64,000 nucleotides of DNA from Corynespora cassiicola (taxonomy: Eukaryota; Ascomycota; Dothideomycetes; Pleosporales; Corynesporascaceae). A program made the translations under genes and the position numbers. Positions 33,900 to 46,063 of this stretch are shown here, one piece after another (position 1 is the stretch's first letter; every line of letters starts with the position of its first letter). Location of the stretch: contig JAEUWY010000005.1 of the NCBI GenBank assembly GCA_022059125.1, positions 4,898,001 through 4,962,000 of the forward strand, read 5' to 3'. The notes beneath the pieces were generated by a model that was not told the DNA's origin, searched no databases, and was given only the letters and a program-made list of their open reading frames with translations.

Positions 33900-35601
33900 A
33901 AGCTTCCTACCATACGACAGGCCAAGAACAACATGTCCAGTCAGTTGGCCCAGAGCCGTGATCTGTGTCTCCCATACTGCACCTACTCAAGCCAGCACCA
34001 CGAAAACTAGTCTCGCACATTCCACACATCCGTGACACTGCCCGCCAAGGCTCCACACCTCACCTCTGCCTCTCTCGAACAATGTCTCACAAACCCAACG
34101 GCAAGACACACCTCACCCACTCCCCGCACCTGCCCATCAACCCCACAAAAGAAAAGGAAACAAGACCCCATCACACATTCCAGAACCCTCCAAACCTCGC
34201 CCCCAACCCATCCACCCGCAGATCACCCGCCATGACATCAAGACATGGCAATCCCAAAAATTCCCCATCCACCCAACGCAATCGATAACCGCAAAAGGCG
34301 CGCGCTCTGGGATGGATCGGACCCAGGCCCTCGGGCGAGCCCAGCGTCATGTCACCAGGCAGGTTTCGAATGACGCGTTCTCTGGACTGCGCCGCATAGG
34401 TGGGCAGAGGGATCTGGGGGAGGGGGAGGGGGAAGGAGGAGGGGGCTCGGATCGTTCCATGCCATGGATTGTCCCGGGAGGGCGAGGAGGTGACAGACAG
34501 GCAGCAGCGCACCAGCATCATTGTGACGAGCCCTGGAGGCAAGTCAAAGGGGTGGCACGCTGGGCACGTGCAGAGGAAGGCGGCAAACGGGCCCGAGGGG
34601 AGGGAGGAGTGCCCAGCCCAGCCCAGCCCAGCCCAGCGCGCGCTTGTACGGATTGCAGCGGGCCACGAGGTGCGGGGAAGTAGCTTCTAGTCTGCCTTTG
34701 TTTTCTTTTTGCTGGCAGCAATCTTTTGCGGGGAGGGGTGATCTGGGGGAAGAGGATCCGAGGTAGGGGAGCTCGCGGTTGTGGGTGGGTCCATGGACTA
34801 CTGCTGCGTTCTGGACAGCACATTGTCACAGTCATGGTACATAGCAAAGGAAAGGGGGGCGAGCAATGTTGAACATGTAGAAAGCCGAAATTGATTAAAG
34901 GCCATATTCCTCCCTCATGGTTCCCTAGCTGATGGGAAGAAAACTAACTAATTTGGCCGCTATGCGGTCCTAAAGCCCTCACCGGCATCCTGGGTATATC
35001 CTTCGCCGTTGGTTGTTCAAAATGTGTGGAAAAACAAGTAGATGCTGGCGACTAGCCAGCAAGCCCTCTCCCGAGGTGAAAGTTTGCGAAAGTCCATGGT
35101 CGCTCCCAAGTCCCGGGTATCAAAAGAAATGACTTTTTTTTTTGATATGCCCTAGAAGAGGAAGTTGCACGAACCCTCTCTCCCTCGATGGTTGTGTTGT
35201 AACAAAAAGTTGGTAGTATTCAGACAGTGGATAAGAAAAAGATCCCGAAAAGAAAAGAAAGATAAAAAAACAAAAACTTTTTGGTTGTTGGTGATTGGTC
35301 GTTAAGAGTGCTGTACATGTCGGATAGGGGTAATTGTTGCTGTTGCTGTTGCTGTAGGGGTTATGTGGAGAATGCCGCTCCAAACGCCTTGCTCGTAAAT
35401 GCTTGGAGTGAGAGAATCAGAACCAGCTCTCATGGATGGGTCGTAGTGATGGAAAAGTAGATTGGTACCGGGATCGCCGTCCCGTACCGTGAAACCGCTT
35501 CAAAAAGAATCCTCCCAGGGTCGTTAGAAAATGTTTCGAGAAGAAATATCGCTCAAGGTTTGGAATTGGGTAAGTGGAGAGCCGGATGGTTTCCTTCTCC
35601 C
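33900..35601. other. 1.7-kb intergenic region between convergent genes
   Basis: Between two gene 3' ends. Includes a (GCCCA)5 tandem repeat at 34611-34635, a short GTTGCT/TTGCTG tract near 35335-35355, and purine-rich and pyrimidine-rich runs. No open frame has recognisable content. Confidence 0.45.
34611..34635. repeat. (GCCCA)5 tandem repeat
   Basis: Five perfect pentamer units in noncoding sequence. Confidence 0.9.
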
Positions 35602-36060
35602 TTAGCGGGAGAATTGGCGAGAGACCTTGTGCCATGCGCCCTCGATGCTGCGCCTGACACCGTTCTCAGAGTCGCTCGACATGTGCGAGGAGGCGGAGTT
35701 CTGGCGCGTGGCCCTGGGGTGCAGCTCGTCGATCAGGTTGCCAGCACCGCCACGGCCAATGTGGTAGACGGGGGCGGCGTGCTCCCTGAGGCGTTCTTGC
35801 TGGGCGAGTTCCTCGTCGAAGCTGAACATGGCGCGCTCCTTCTGGAGGTGGACATTGCCGGCACCGCCGCGGCCAGAGGTGAAGAGACCGTTCGAAGGGG
35901 GAGGAGTGAGCTTGACGCGGGAGGCAGGGCCAGAAGCATTACGTCCGTCGGTCACGTCCTTGGGGTTCACGCGGGTGACATTGCCAGCTCCACCACGGCC
36001 GTAGTAGACGTGGGCGGGAGAGACGGAAGGGTGAGGCTCGGTGATGTGGTAGGAGACCAT
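35602..36060 (-). CDS. DUF3602-type protein with three GRGGAGN repeats
   Basis: Single-exon, 152 aa from ATG at 36060. The motif GRGGAGN occurs at residues 21-27, 63-69 and 102-108, separated by polar, disordered-looking linkers. It ends in a basic helix (IEGAWHKVSRQFSR). The repeat is the hallmark of the DUF3602 family, small phosphorylated proteins related to yeast Par32, which responds to TORC1 and ammonium-transporter regulation; that role is known for yeast only. Upstream in-frame codons (to 36159) are not preceded by another ATG that would look better, and the chosen ATG gives MVSYHITEPHP, similar to the usual start. The region upstream is rich in TTG/TGGTG tracts. No introns are needed. 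Confidence 0.75.
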   Translation of the reverse strand: MVSYHITEPHPSVSPAHVYYGRGGAGNVTRVNPKDVTDGRNASGPASRVKLTPPPSNGLFTSGRGGAGNVHLQKERAMFSFDEELAQQERLREHAAPVYHIGRGGAGNLIDELHPRATRQNSASSHMSSDSENGVRRSIEGAWHKVSRQFSR

Positions 36061-37886
36061 TTTGATAGCAATTGGTTGTATGGTTGTTTGGGTGGTGGTG
36101 TAGTGGTGTGGTAGTTGTATAGTGTGGGTGGCGGATATAGTCAAGTCGTCTGGGTGCAAGCCGTGTATAAATAGGAGTGTGCAGTGGAGATGATCTGATC
36201 TTGATCTGATACAATTGCTGTGACGACAAAGCAGCCTCCCCGGGCGGTGGTCTTATATAGCTACTCTGACTCCGCAGCAGCGTCGTGACCAGGCGTGACC
36301 AGCAGCAGGGGAGCCAGAAATTTCTGCGGCGCCGAACCAAATCATCATTACACAGCACGAGCAATGCGCAGCTGGCTTGCGGGCCCCTGGGACAAGGCAG
36401 CGGGTGCTTGGAAGGCCCTCAGCACTTTGCAGTTAACGGCATGTCCATGATCATGCGGCCAACAACACACGCAAACAAAGAGCCGTCGGGGCTCCGCGAA
36501 GCGCTTCGGCAGCGCGAGCACGCGGCCTTGGCTCCGTTTTCCATAGCGTAATAGCCCAGCACCTGACGGTGGGCGGGCCTTGCGAGTGGTCGAGGCCCCG
36601 TTTCCTGGGGGTAACAGAAACTGCTGAAAATATTGCTGCAAATTTTGCGACGAAGACGCCATCGCCCTGTGTTGTGAATCGCGATGCCGAACCAGCGTCG
36701 CAGCTTTGCCCATGCGCCCCAGTCGCCGCTCTTGTGAATGTGGAGGCGGGAAAATTTTCCCTCGGGTCCACTTGGTCCTCACATCACCCAGCCGGTGCCT
36801 GGCTGTGGGCGGAGGGCCATCGTGAGTTTTGCTGTACCTTGGTTGCCAGCCTCAGCTGGAGGCCGGCTGGAGGCTGAGTGCGGACGCCGGCACCCCCTCC
36901 CCCTTTCCCCCTCCCCTCGTACAGAGAGTGTACAAAGTGCATACCCTGCACCCACGGCTCGCTGCACCACCCAACAGGCAGCCTGGCCGCGCCTGCAGGA
37001 ACGCCATCTCTCCCCTGTACGCTCAGACTGCAATTGGCCCTGGCCTGGGCGAATCCATCGGCCGCAAAACTCTGCGCATGACGTCGAGCATCGTGAAGTC
37101 GGCGCTGGAGGCGAGGCTCTTTGGTCACAGGACGCCAGCTCAGCCGCCGCTTACTCGCCCATCCGCAAAAAGAAATCACAAAAGTCCCGTCTTTGCCGTT
37201 TGGAGTGTCCCTTTGTCGTCTCCGTGACATACGCAATTTGGCGCCATTGTTCCAGCCCGCCCCTCGATTTCAAACACCAAGTCACACGTCGTGACAAGAC
37301 TCACGATCCTTGGCACCAGCTGGCTCTCCCCTTTCCCCCGTCCCCCTTGCCCGCCGAGCATCATGCACCTGGCACCTCACACACACGCTGCACACGCTCC
37401 AGCTTGCGCGTCTCTGATCAATCAATTCTTATGCTCCAAAACTATAGGGTATCCCGTGTGAGCACAAAACGCCAGTCATGCACTGCAACGCTCATTTCTC
37501 CTCCTTCTCCACTTGACCTCACAAAAACATGCGATGCCGTCAGCGCCGTTAAGTAACAGAAACACTCCACACCAGGGCAAAGTGGTCGGGGGTCCCCCAA
37601 CGAATGCGGGGAAATAAACTACTCATTAGCACTCCCGCCATGCCCGCCAGGTGTTGCATCGGTCAGGAGAAAGAGCGCACCAGACCGACACGTAGATCCT
37701 CTGCGTCCCCGGCAGTCCCAGACGCAGGGTTGCTCTGCGTTGTTTGGGTAGCGGCTCTGAGAATCCGATTTCCATGACTAACGCCAGGCCCCAAGCGCCA
37801 TGCACCCGTCCCGAACCATGCTTGAGCTTTTGTGGAGGCGGGAGTGCGACGTGTGGAGAATCGCACACAAAGAATCGAGCCCGCGC
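36061..37886. other. 1.8-kb intergenic region
   Basis: Contains the promoter of the GRGGAGN protein gene (36061 onward; a TATATA-like TCTTATATAGCT at about 36250-36261) and the 3' side of arp1. Much of 36350-37500 is GC-rich with overlapping low-information frames. No gene can be supported. Confidence 0.45.
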
Positions 37887-39199
37887 CTAGGCAAACTTGG
37901 TATGGATGATGTCTGGGTTCTCCTGCCACTCGTCCTTTTCCACCCACATCTGGCAAATGGCGTTAGCGCTGCCATCAGGTACCTTGCCCATGACACAAGA
38001 CTCACCTTCTTGAACGTACTCAGGCCAGCCAGGATGCTGCCGCCCGTCCACGTGGTGTATATTCGCTCAGGGGGCGCCAGAATCTTGATGCGCATGTCCT
38101 TCACCGCCAGCCGCTGCACTTCGTGGAGCAGCCGGTTGCCAAAGCCCTTTGTCAACGTGGACCCGCCAGAGAGCACAATGTTGCCGTACAGGGCCTTGCG
38201 CAGGTCCATGTCGGTGCGATGGATGGCCTCGACCACGATCTGATGCACTCCAGGGTACTCAAGTCCGATGATCTCGGGGTTGAAGAGAATTTCCGGCGCC
38301 CGGAACCGCTCTGCGCCAATCTAAACACAACGTCAGCCCTTGCACGGGTGTCGCACCGCGTAATGCCCTCACCTTGAGCTTCTGGCCGTCTGGCAGCGTG
38401 TATTCGACGCTCTTCCCGTCCGTTCTCGCCGTCCCAGACCATTCCTTCTCCTCTTTTGCGGGGTCGAGCGCAACGTAACCGGCAGTCTCCTTGATGTGCT
38501 TGACGGTTTCCTTCTCTGCACTGGTGTGGAACACGCGTCCGCTCTTCCGCAGAAGCTGTTGGAGGTGCTCTGTCACGTCCCTGCCGGCCACGTCTATCCG
38601 CCTGATGCTGTTGGGAATTGCGAAACCTTGGAACACGGGCACTGCGTGCGACACACCATCGCCCGAATCGAGGACTATGCCGGTCGTCTTTCCCGAAGCA
38701 TACAAAGACAGCACGGCCTGCACCGACGTGTACAGCGCCGGTACGTTGAAAGTCTCAAACAGAATCTGGGCCGCCGTGTCTCTATTTTCTCGAGGGTTTA
38801 GCGGAGGTTCGGTGAGTAGGACAGGGTGCTGCATGCCATTAGCCATCACCCCGCACCGCCTTCGGGGGCCCGAATGCAGATAACACCACTCACATCTTCG
38901 CTGACTGTCTTCAACTCTTCCGTGTATACATATTGCCATATCCGCTCCATGTCGTCCCAATCTGTGACTATGCCGTGCTCCAGTGGGTAGTTTATCTTGA
39001 ACAGGCCCCTATACTGCTGTGCCTGCGGACCAATGAACACGTCACCCTCCAGCGCGCCTGCCATTGTCCGTATGTGTTTTGGCCGGCCGACAAATGATGG
39101 GAAAAAGCACTTGGGTACGTCCTGTCCTGCGAAGCCAGCTCGAATCGTGCCGCTGCCATTGTCGAGGACAATGGGGGCATTGTGTAGACGTGAGCCCAT
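37887..39199 (-). CDS. arp1: actin-related protein Arp1 (centractin)
   Basis: Four exons on the minus strand (38894-39199, 38373-38828, 38006-38320, 37887-37949; introns 65, 52 and 56 nt, all phase 0) encode 379 aa. Arp1 forms the short filament of dynactin, which recruits dynein for nuclear and vesicle movement; the Neurospora homologue is ro-4. Actin-fold signatures are clear: the phosphate-1 loop [15 protein letters not shown] (residues 11-25), the phosphate-2 loop [12 protein letters not shown], and a C-terminal [17 protein letters not shown] stretch. [13 protein letters not shown] follows exon 2's start, and HPVLLTE at the junction is typical of Arp1 rather than Arp2/3. Length equals the family norm. 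The last exon encodes only 20 residues ([20 protein letters not shown]), the conserved C terminus. Divergent from the TDP2-like gene by 781 bases. Confidence 0.93.
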
Positions 39200-39980
39200 T
39201 GCGGGGGCGCAAAAGCGAGGGGATTAAAATGCCTGGCTGGAAGGTGAGCGGGAGGGCGATCTGGGGGAGTGCGCGGGCGTGCAGTCGGCGGGGAGCAGCT
39301 ATGGTGGTGAGGGCATGTCTCGTCGTCGAGCTTCAGTCGCGAATCTGTACAACGCGAACGTGGAAACTTTGGCCAGGGTCCCTAGTCGTCACGTGCAACC
39401 ACCCCGCCACTTTCCAAGGTTGCGATATCAACCCACGATATGTGTGCTGTAATTTCTTTTTTTCGGTCAATGTCTCTAGTGGGGTTATAGTGAAGGATTC
39501 ATGTTGGCACCAATCGTGTTTCTAATTGCAGTTAAACATGTGAGACCAACCGAAAATCCGGGGACTCCGCGCCTCTGGTTCACAGCAGTCTGAAGACGGC
39601 CCTACAATGCTTATGTCGACATCGCTAATCTGATCCCCTGTGTTCTGCTATTCACTCTCACTGCTATGTTTGCATGGGCTACTATGTGCGTATAGGATCT
39701 GTCTTCAGCATTATCTCTCGAGGCTGATCGGGAGCGGCGGCTCACTTGAGACACTTCGCATTCTTCGACGCCAACGTCAGCAACCATCTTACACTCAGAG
39801 ATTTGGCTGTTCCCTATACAGTAAAGAAACTGCTCCGCAGCTGACTGCTAGTTTATTGAAAGAATCCTCACATTGCCACATCGTAGTTGTCCATCTCATC
39901 CACTCTCCAGGCTATAACCTGCTCCCCAAGTCCGCCATCCGCCTCCCTCTCGCAGTCGATTGCTTCCACCCACATCCAAT
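39200..39980. promoter_or_regulatory. divergent promoter region, arp1 / TDP2-like gene
   Basis: Contains GTCACGTG at 39388-39395, an E-box with flank usual for bHLH or Cbf1-type factors, about 190 bases upstream of arp1. No gene is present. The plus-strand frame of the TDP2-like gene opens slightly earlier (39960), but only via TTG. Confidence 0.5.
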
Positions 39981-41021
39981 ATGTCCTCAGATCCCAAGCC
40001 AATCCCCATAAACATCCCAGCAGAACCATCCGACCCGGCCCGCACTCCGCGACCCCAACCCCATTTCCACCACGACGGCTCATCATGGATCCCCTCGTCC
40101 GCCTCACCTCCCGCTTCTGGCCTCCCTGCAGCTAGTACCCAAACCTTCCGCCTTTTATCATGGAACATCGACATGTTCACCCACTTTGCCGAAGCGCGCA
40201 TGGACGCCGGCCTGTCTTACCTCTCATCGCTGACATCCTCCTTCTCGCCTTCCGACCCGGTGATCATCTTCCTGCAAGAGATGACGCAGCCCGACATGCG
40301 GCAGATCCGAGATGCGGAATGGGTGCAGCGACGCTTCTATCTTACTGACCTTGATGGGGAGAAGTGGCTCGGCGATTTCTACGGCACCACGGCGTTGGTT
40401 GATCGCCGGCTGCAGATCCAGAGCGTGTTTCGCGTGCCGTGGTACAGCAGGTTTGAGCGGGATGGGTTATTCATTGATGTTGTGCTGAGCAAGGACGGAG
40501 CAGAGAGGCAGGTCCTTAGACTTTGCAACACCCACCTGGAATCTTTGGTTGCGGATCCACCGGTTAGGCCAGTTCAGCTGTTGGATGCGGCCAAGGTGCT
40601 TGGGGATCATGGTGTGGTTGCTGCCGTGCTAGCTGGTGACCTGAACGCTATACAGCCGTTCGATCGTACTCTGCACGTTGATAATGGACTCCAGGACGCG
40701 TATCTGGAGCTTGGCGGCAAGGAAGATAGTGATGAGGGATTTACTTGGGGGCAGCAAGCTCCACAGGAGCTAAGAGAAAAGTTTGGATGTAGCAGAATGG
40801 ACAAGATGCTTTTCCGGGGCGCCACAAACGTGAGGAGGTTTGAGAGGATCGGGGCTGGTATCAGGGTCGATGAGCGTGTATGGAAGGATGCTGGAAAGAC
40901 TGGTGATCCTGAGTGGGTTACTGACCACTATGGTATCATGGGCCAATTTGAGATTGGGGAAGGGTGGAAAATGGGTACTCAAGGAGAGACGGGGTCACTC
41001 AAGCCGGTGCCATTGCTGTAA
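39981..41021 (+). CDS. TDP2-like endonuclease/exonuclease/phosphatase-family protein
   Basis: Single-exon, 346 aa. A Pro-rich N terminus (1-~54) precedes an EEP-fold domain. Catalytic motifs appear in order: LSWNIDMF (Asn62), FLQEMT with metal-binding Glu100, LCNTHLES, LAGDLNAI, and TDHYGIMGQF at the end in place of SDH. The spacing and the WNID motif resemble tyrosyl-DNA phosphodiesterase 2, which removes 5'-phosphotyrosyl adducts left by topoisomerase II. Other EEP enzymes (for example sphingomyelinase-like) share the fold, so the exact substrate is uncertain. No ubiquitin-binding domain is seen. The ATG at 39981 is the first in frame. It is divergent from arp1 and convergent with spt6. Confidence 0.75.
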   Translation: MSSDPKPIPINIPAEPSDPARTPRPQPHFHHDGSSWIPSSASPPASGLPAASTQTFRLLSWNIDMFTHFAEARMDAGLSYLSSLTSSFSPSDPVIIFLQEMTQPDMRQIRDAEWVQRRFYLTDLDGEKWLGDFYGTTALVDRRLQIQSVFRVPWYSRFERDGLFIDVVLSKDGAERQVLRLCNTHLESLVADPPVRPVQLLDAAKVLGDHGVVAAVLAGDLNAIQPFDRTLHVDNGLQDAYLELGGKEDSDEGFTWGQQAPQELREKFGCSRMDKMLFRGATNVRRFERIGAGIRVDERVWKDAGKTGDPEWVTDHYGIMGQFEIGEGWKMGTQGETGSLKPVPLL

Positions 41022-41652
41022 CGGAAGTATACTCTTTCGTGTTGGAAAGGCCTAGCGGGTTGTCCCTGTATGATAGACAATCATTTTATTTAGAATAGGC
41101 TACAAACATTCCCTGCTCATGCACAACATTGCGCCCTCAAACTCAAAATACCCCTGTGTGTACGAAATGAACATACTGTCTGGCAACTTCCCTGCTCTAT
41201 TGTCCGAAATGTACAACAGCAATCAATGCTCTTTATATATTCCTGATGAGGCAGTTTGTCGTACTTCGGTGTTTCTAGACTTCATATGGGGTATCTTAGA
41301 ATGTGACCGGCTGCCTGTACAACTGCAGCCTGTGCTCCAACGAGGCGAGCCGTTTCAGAGGTTACTCATACTCATGTGCTTGAGGCGATGTCTGTCTCAC
41401 TACATCGACATGGAATTTCGAGATGCGCAGTTGCATTCAGATATCGAATCTAGCCATACACTAAACACCGCACCGCTCCCTAATGCCAGTCTCAAATGTC
41501 AAAGTTAATCCTTGTATCCATAAATTGGCCTCGCTAGAACCCAGTGTTCACGAGCCTTTTTTGCGCATTAATGCTAGTAGTGTTGAAGGAAATAATACTA
41601 TCAATACATAACCATCTCATTTGAAAATGGTTTTTCAGACTCCAGGTAATAT
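41022..41652. other. intergenic region between convergent TDP2-like gene and spt6
   Basis: 631 bases with both 3' ends. A 129-codon plus-strand frame at 41119-41508 has no recognisable content and lies in likely UTR sequence, so it is not annotated as a gene. Confidence 0.45.
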
Positions 41653-44600
41653 TTATCGACGGGGAATGTTTGCTTGGGTTGGCTTTTGTTTGCTACCGAA
41701 GAGCAACTTGAAGCCGTTTTTAAGGGCCGTCATGTCCGGATAGGCATGCTTCTCGAGCTCGAAAGCATTAGGAATGACCTTGACGGGCCACGCTCCCGGC
41801 CTTGCGCCATGGCCTGGTTGGAAGCACAGCCAAAAGTGACCTGGGTGTTTTGGAATACTGCAGAAGGCATACATGAAACGTGCAGGATTGGCCTGACAGT
41901 AGTTTTTGAGCCAAGATTCTGGCACTCGTTAGCTAAAATCATTGTAGCATAATCAATTACACATACCTGTCTCCTGCCTGGTACCCTTCTGGAAACGGTC
42001 GTCTTTGGTCATCTCCGTGACCTTTTTAGCCATGGCCTCAACGTGGTTGACGATGAGTTCGTCCAGATCGGAGTAGACTTGCTTGCCGACACGGAGCTGC
42101 TTGCCAAGAGAGTATTCATTGGCCTTATTCATCTCAAGCACATCGATGTGTTGGTAAATGTTATCCGATACCTTCCAGGTGACGGCCAAATGGTCGAGAC
42201 CCTTTGAGGAGGGGCGGATGACAACCTCGCCAGGCTCCTTGCTGCCCAGATACTCCTCTGCCTGAGCGGCGTTGAACGAGAAGAACAGTGGGTGATTGAC
42301 GACACGGTTGGGCCGACCAGAAGCAACCTCCTTTTCTCGTTCGGCAGCCTTCTTGTCTGCGTTCTCCTGCTGATCGTCCCACTCTCCAGGTATACGCTCA
42401 AACTGGGGGCGAGGCTGTCGGATGAGATCCTCGCGGAGCGACAATTGCGCAGTCAAAGCTTTGCGGTTCAGGTACATTATCCTAGCTCTGACGGTCTGAT
42501 GAGGCTGGAACACATCCCGAGGCGCCTGGCCACCGGTACCCACGCCCTGTGGGAACTCAGACTCTGAAACACCTCCTTCAATGCCGCATTCAAGTTTGAC
42601 CTCGATGTGATCCGCAAAAGTCCGCTTTATCTGCACTGGGACAACCATTCCCTCGTTGAGAGATTCTTTGGTCTCACCAGTCAGCATAGTAAAAATTTCA
42701 TCCGAGGTCATGAGAGCAAACATCTGTCTGATCTCCTCGTAAGGTTCTGACAACTCCGCACGGATAGTCTCCAAGGTTGCACGCTTGCGATTGCCAAGTT
42801 TCTTTTCGATCTCTGAAGCGTAGTCTTCAAGGATGAGTTCGTGGATGAGGTCAGTCTGATCGTCCCTGACCATCCTGCGAATCACGGCGCTTGGACCGCC
42901 ATCGTCAACTTCGGCCTTGATGTCTTCTTCGTCCATGTTCATAGCATCGGCCACCATCTTTCGTGCCAGATCGTAGTCTTCGGGGTGCACACGAGTGTTG
43001 TCGAGGTAGTCGGAAGTCTCTTCGCTGGAGTCGAAAGGAAGCCAGAGGAAACTGGCGCAGTTTTGGAAGACCTTGGGGCCCATGGCGGCTTTTAGCTCAC
43101 GAGCGTCCTGCTCGGAAATACCCAGCAGGTCAAATCGTGACAAAATCTCGTCGCCATTGGCTTGTATAGCCTTGACAAGCCTGTCTGCTTTACGGGGACC
43201 CAGACCGCACACGTAGGGCAGTAGCCTTGACATGTACGGGTCGTCGTAGGAATCAGGAAGATTGATGCCAACAAGGTTGACCATATCCACCATGGCGTTC
43301 TCCAGGCGGTCCAAAAGCTTTTCCTGCGGAATGAGAGTTTGGTCTGGAACAAATGGCAACGAAACAATATCCTTGCCGAGGGATGCATACTCTGCGAGAG
43401 GGTTTTGCAAATATCTGGCAAGAGCCACGCAGTACCGACCAAGAGGCGGCAGCTTGGGGAACTCTTTTGCAGCTCTCGGACTATTGTGGTACAGGCGTGC
43501 CACTTCATCATTGACCATGATGACCTCGAGGGGATCGGACTTTTCGGAGTTGTCGTCAGGATCCTCGTATTGGGGCCCTCTCAGGTCGTTTTGGCTGATG
43601 ATTTCCTGCAGGTCTTTATAAAGCTTCCTAGTCTCCACTGAAAATCCACTGATACCAATGACGTCGGGCCGTCGTCGATCGCAGACTTCCACAAAGACCT
43701 TGATGTCTGCACCGTCGGGAATGTTCCTTTCGCGGTTCCCAAGGCGGAAGTCGACAAATTTGCCGTTCTCCAGAACACGTCCGTCGTTCTCCACGTATGT
43801 CCACAGGATGGCATCACCTCGCTGCCCCTTGCCGTGGGAAAGAGTAATGACATTGGGGGTAGAGCCAAGTTCTGCACCTCGGGGCTTGTATGGTGCTTGG
43901 TCGAGCTTGTTGTAGTAATTCTCCCGCGCACGACTGGCCAGCTCGTCCTCGCACCTGGCGCGAAGAGTCTCCTTCACACCAGCAGCGATAGCATCATGCA
44001 GCTTGTCTAGTGCAGTGTCGAGCATTTCCTTACGGAGCGCATTCCAGGCGTCTGCAACTTCGCTCACACTGTCGGAGACAATATAGCTGTGGAGCTTGCG
44101 CTTGAAGTCGTCGTAGTTGCCCATTCGAATCTTGACATTGATAAGACCCTCGGCCTCAGCCTTGAGCATCTTCAAGAAGAGGTCAGGGCGGCCGTGGAGA
44201 TCGAGAAATGTTTGCCCTCGGAGATACTTGAACTCATAGTAAGGATGGTCTTCAGTGATCTTACGCATGCCCTTGTCTGTCCGGATGCAATCGATCAATG
44301 CGGTCTGGTAGAAACTTCCCCTCATGAAACGACGAAGTCGCGGGCTCTGGATAAGCTCTTGGACGTAGAGTAGCTTGGCAGACCTCAGAAGCGTTGCGCC
44401 AGTCTCTGGGTATTCGGCCAGGGCCTCAGTGAAGTCCTCAGGCTTTTCGCCTTGGTCTTCGATATATTGGCCACGGGTGCCTCCACCCTCGGCACGCTTG
44501 GCAAACTCGTCGGGGGTGATGCCGATGGCGTGGACAACTGATGAAGCTTTGCCACTCCTGAGCTTGTCGTAGAAGTTACGTGCATTGTTTGCACGCTTCT

Positions 44601-46063
44601 GCGTACCGTTAGACTCCTGTTTGACCTCATTTACCTCCTTCATCTCCACGGAATAGCGGAAGTGCAGGTAATCCTGGAGTTCCTGGATCTCTTCGATCGT
44701 AACAGCTTTGTGGATGAGGTCCTCAATGACAGTGTCCTTGATGTCAGCGTGCAGACTTCTCAAGTTATCGTAGTTCTGTTGTAGAGCCTCTCGCTTCTCA
44801 GTGAAGGCGCGGAACTTGAGATCCAAATCAAAAACCTCCCACAACTCGCTCTGGTTGAGTAATCTTTCTGGACGGGCATCCAAGGGGGCCGGGTTATCGG
44901 GATCATCCTGCAGATCTGAAGGAGCGTGAATAAGGTAATCCTTGCGGTGATTGAAGATGAATGGAACTTCGTAGTCTTCAATGTTGAGGAACTCGAGCAC
45001 CTTCCGGACGGCCTTTCTGAATGGCTTCTCAAAGTATGGTGGCAAAGGTTTCTTAGGCCAGATTAACTTGGTGATCCATATGGCCTCCTCGTTGAGTCGG
45101 GCTTCCATGTCATCAGGCGTCAGCTCTAGCTCTTTGAAGGGCTTTCGAGCCAGTTGTAAACGTTCGGGCACGTCGGCCTCACGGATCACATTGTCCTCGT
45201 CCGTCAGCAGGCGCTCGGCAAGTTGTGAAGGCTCGAAAACATCCTTGAGCTGGAGCTCGCGGCCTTCACCCTCTTGCTCTGCGTCGGCCGCATCCTGCAG
45301 CTCGAGCGCCCAATCGTACTCTGTGCCGTCACCAAATGCAGCCCGGTAATCTTCTTCGGCACCCTCGTCCAAGCCGGCGGCCTGGAGGCCACTTGTTATG
45401 ATGGATATGCCAGGCTGCCCGACCTCGCGGTCGTCCTCGATCTCGTCTTCGAATTGGTCTTCTTCGATGAAGTCGGCGAACTCGTCAAGATGGGCGCCAG
45501 GACGGCGGCCGCCATCGTCGAGGTCATCGACGTCCTCATCATCCGAAAAGATGTTGTTGATGTCGCGGGACGGCTTGGTGCGTTCTTTGTGGCCGCGCTT
45601 CAGACGCTTGTACTTGGACTGTCCGCCGTCAGCATGCGTTACCAATACCGATAGGAAACTACATCAAAGAAATCTTACCTGAGTTTGCTCGCGCGGTTCA
45701 TATTCGACGCCGATGAGGTCCAAGTCCTCCTCATCAAGGGCCTCATCCATCTCGCGATTCTTGCGCTTCTTGCGTCGTCTGCGCGCAGCGCGATCCTCGA
45801 CCTCGTCTTCCTCCTCGTCTTCGTCGGCAATAAAGCCAGCGCCTTCCTGGACGCGTGTCAGCCTAATCAATGCGAATGGTTCCGAGGCAACTTACTGCTC
45901 TGAGCTGCTCCTCGTCATCCTCGTCCTCCTCCTCACTCGAATCTTCAAAGCCATTCGCGCCATTTGCCTTCTTCGGACGTTCTCCAGTCTCCTCATCAAG
46001 CTCCTCCTCCTCGTCATCGCTGGCCAGCTCGGCGGCGGTATCAAACAAGCTGGGGTCGGCCAT
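41653..46063 (-). CDS. spt6: transcription elongation factor Spt6
   Basis: Four exons on the minus strand (45896-46063, 45679-45846, 41967-45618, 41653-41918; introns 49, 60 and 48 nt) encode 1417 aa, the expected size. Spt6 is a histone chaperone that travels with RNA polymerase II. The N terminus is strongly acidic with Lys/Arg clusters (residues 1-~230), as usual. It is followed by the helix-turn-helix and YqgF-like regions of the Tex core, an HhH region around LPYVCGLGPRKADRLVKAI, an S1 domain (MVVPVQIKRTFADHIEVKLE), and tandem SH2 domains starting near HPLFFSFNAAQAEEYL and VVIRPSSKG. The last exon carries the end of the second SH2. The last intron (phase 1) joins RQET to ESWLKNYCQANP. 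Divergent from the Ste7-like gene across 1.1 kb. Confidence 0.92.

Noticed and set aside
41119..41508. 129-codon frame between the TDP2-like gene and spt6
   Set aside because: Lies in the likely 3' UTRs of convergent genes with no recognisable content.
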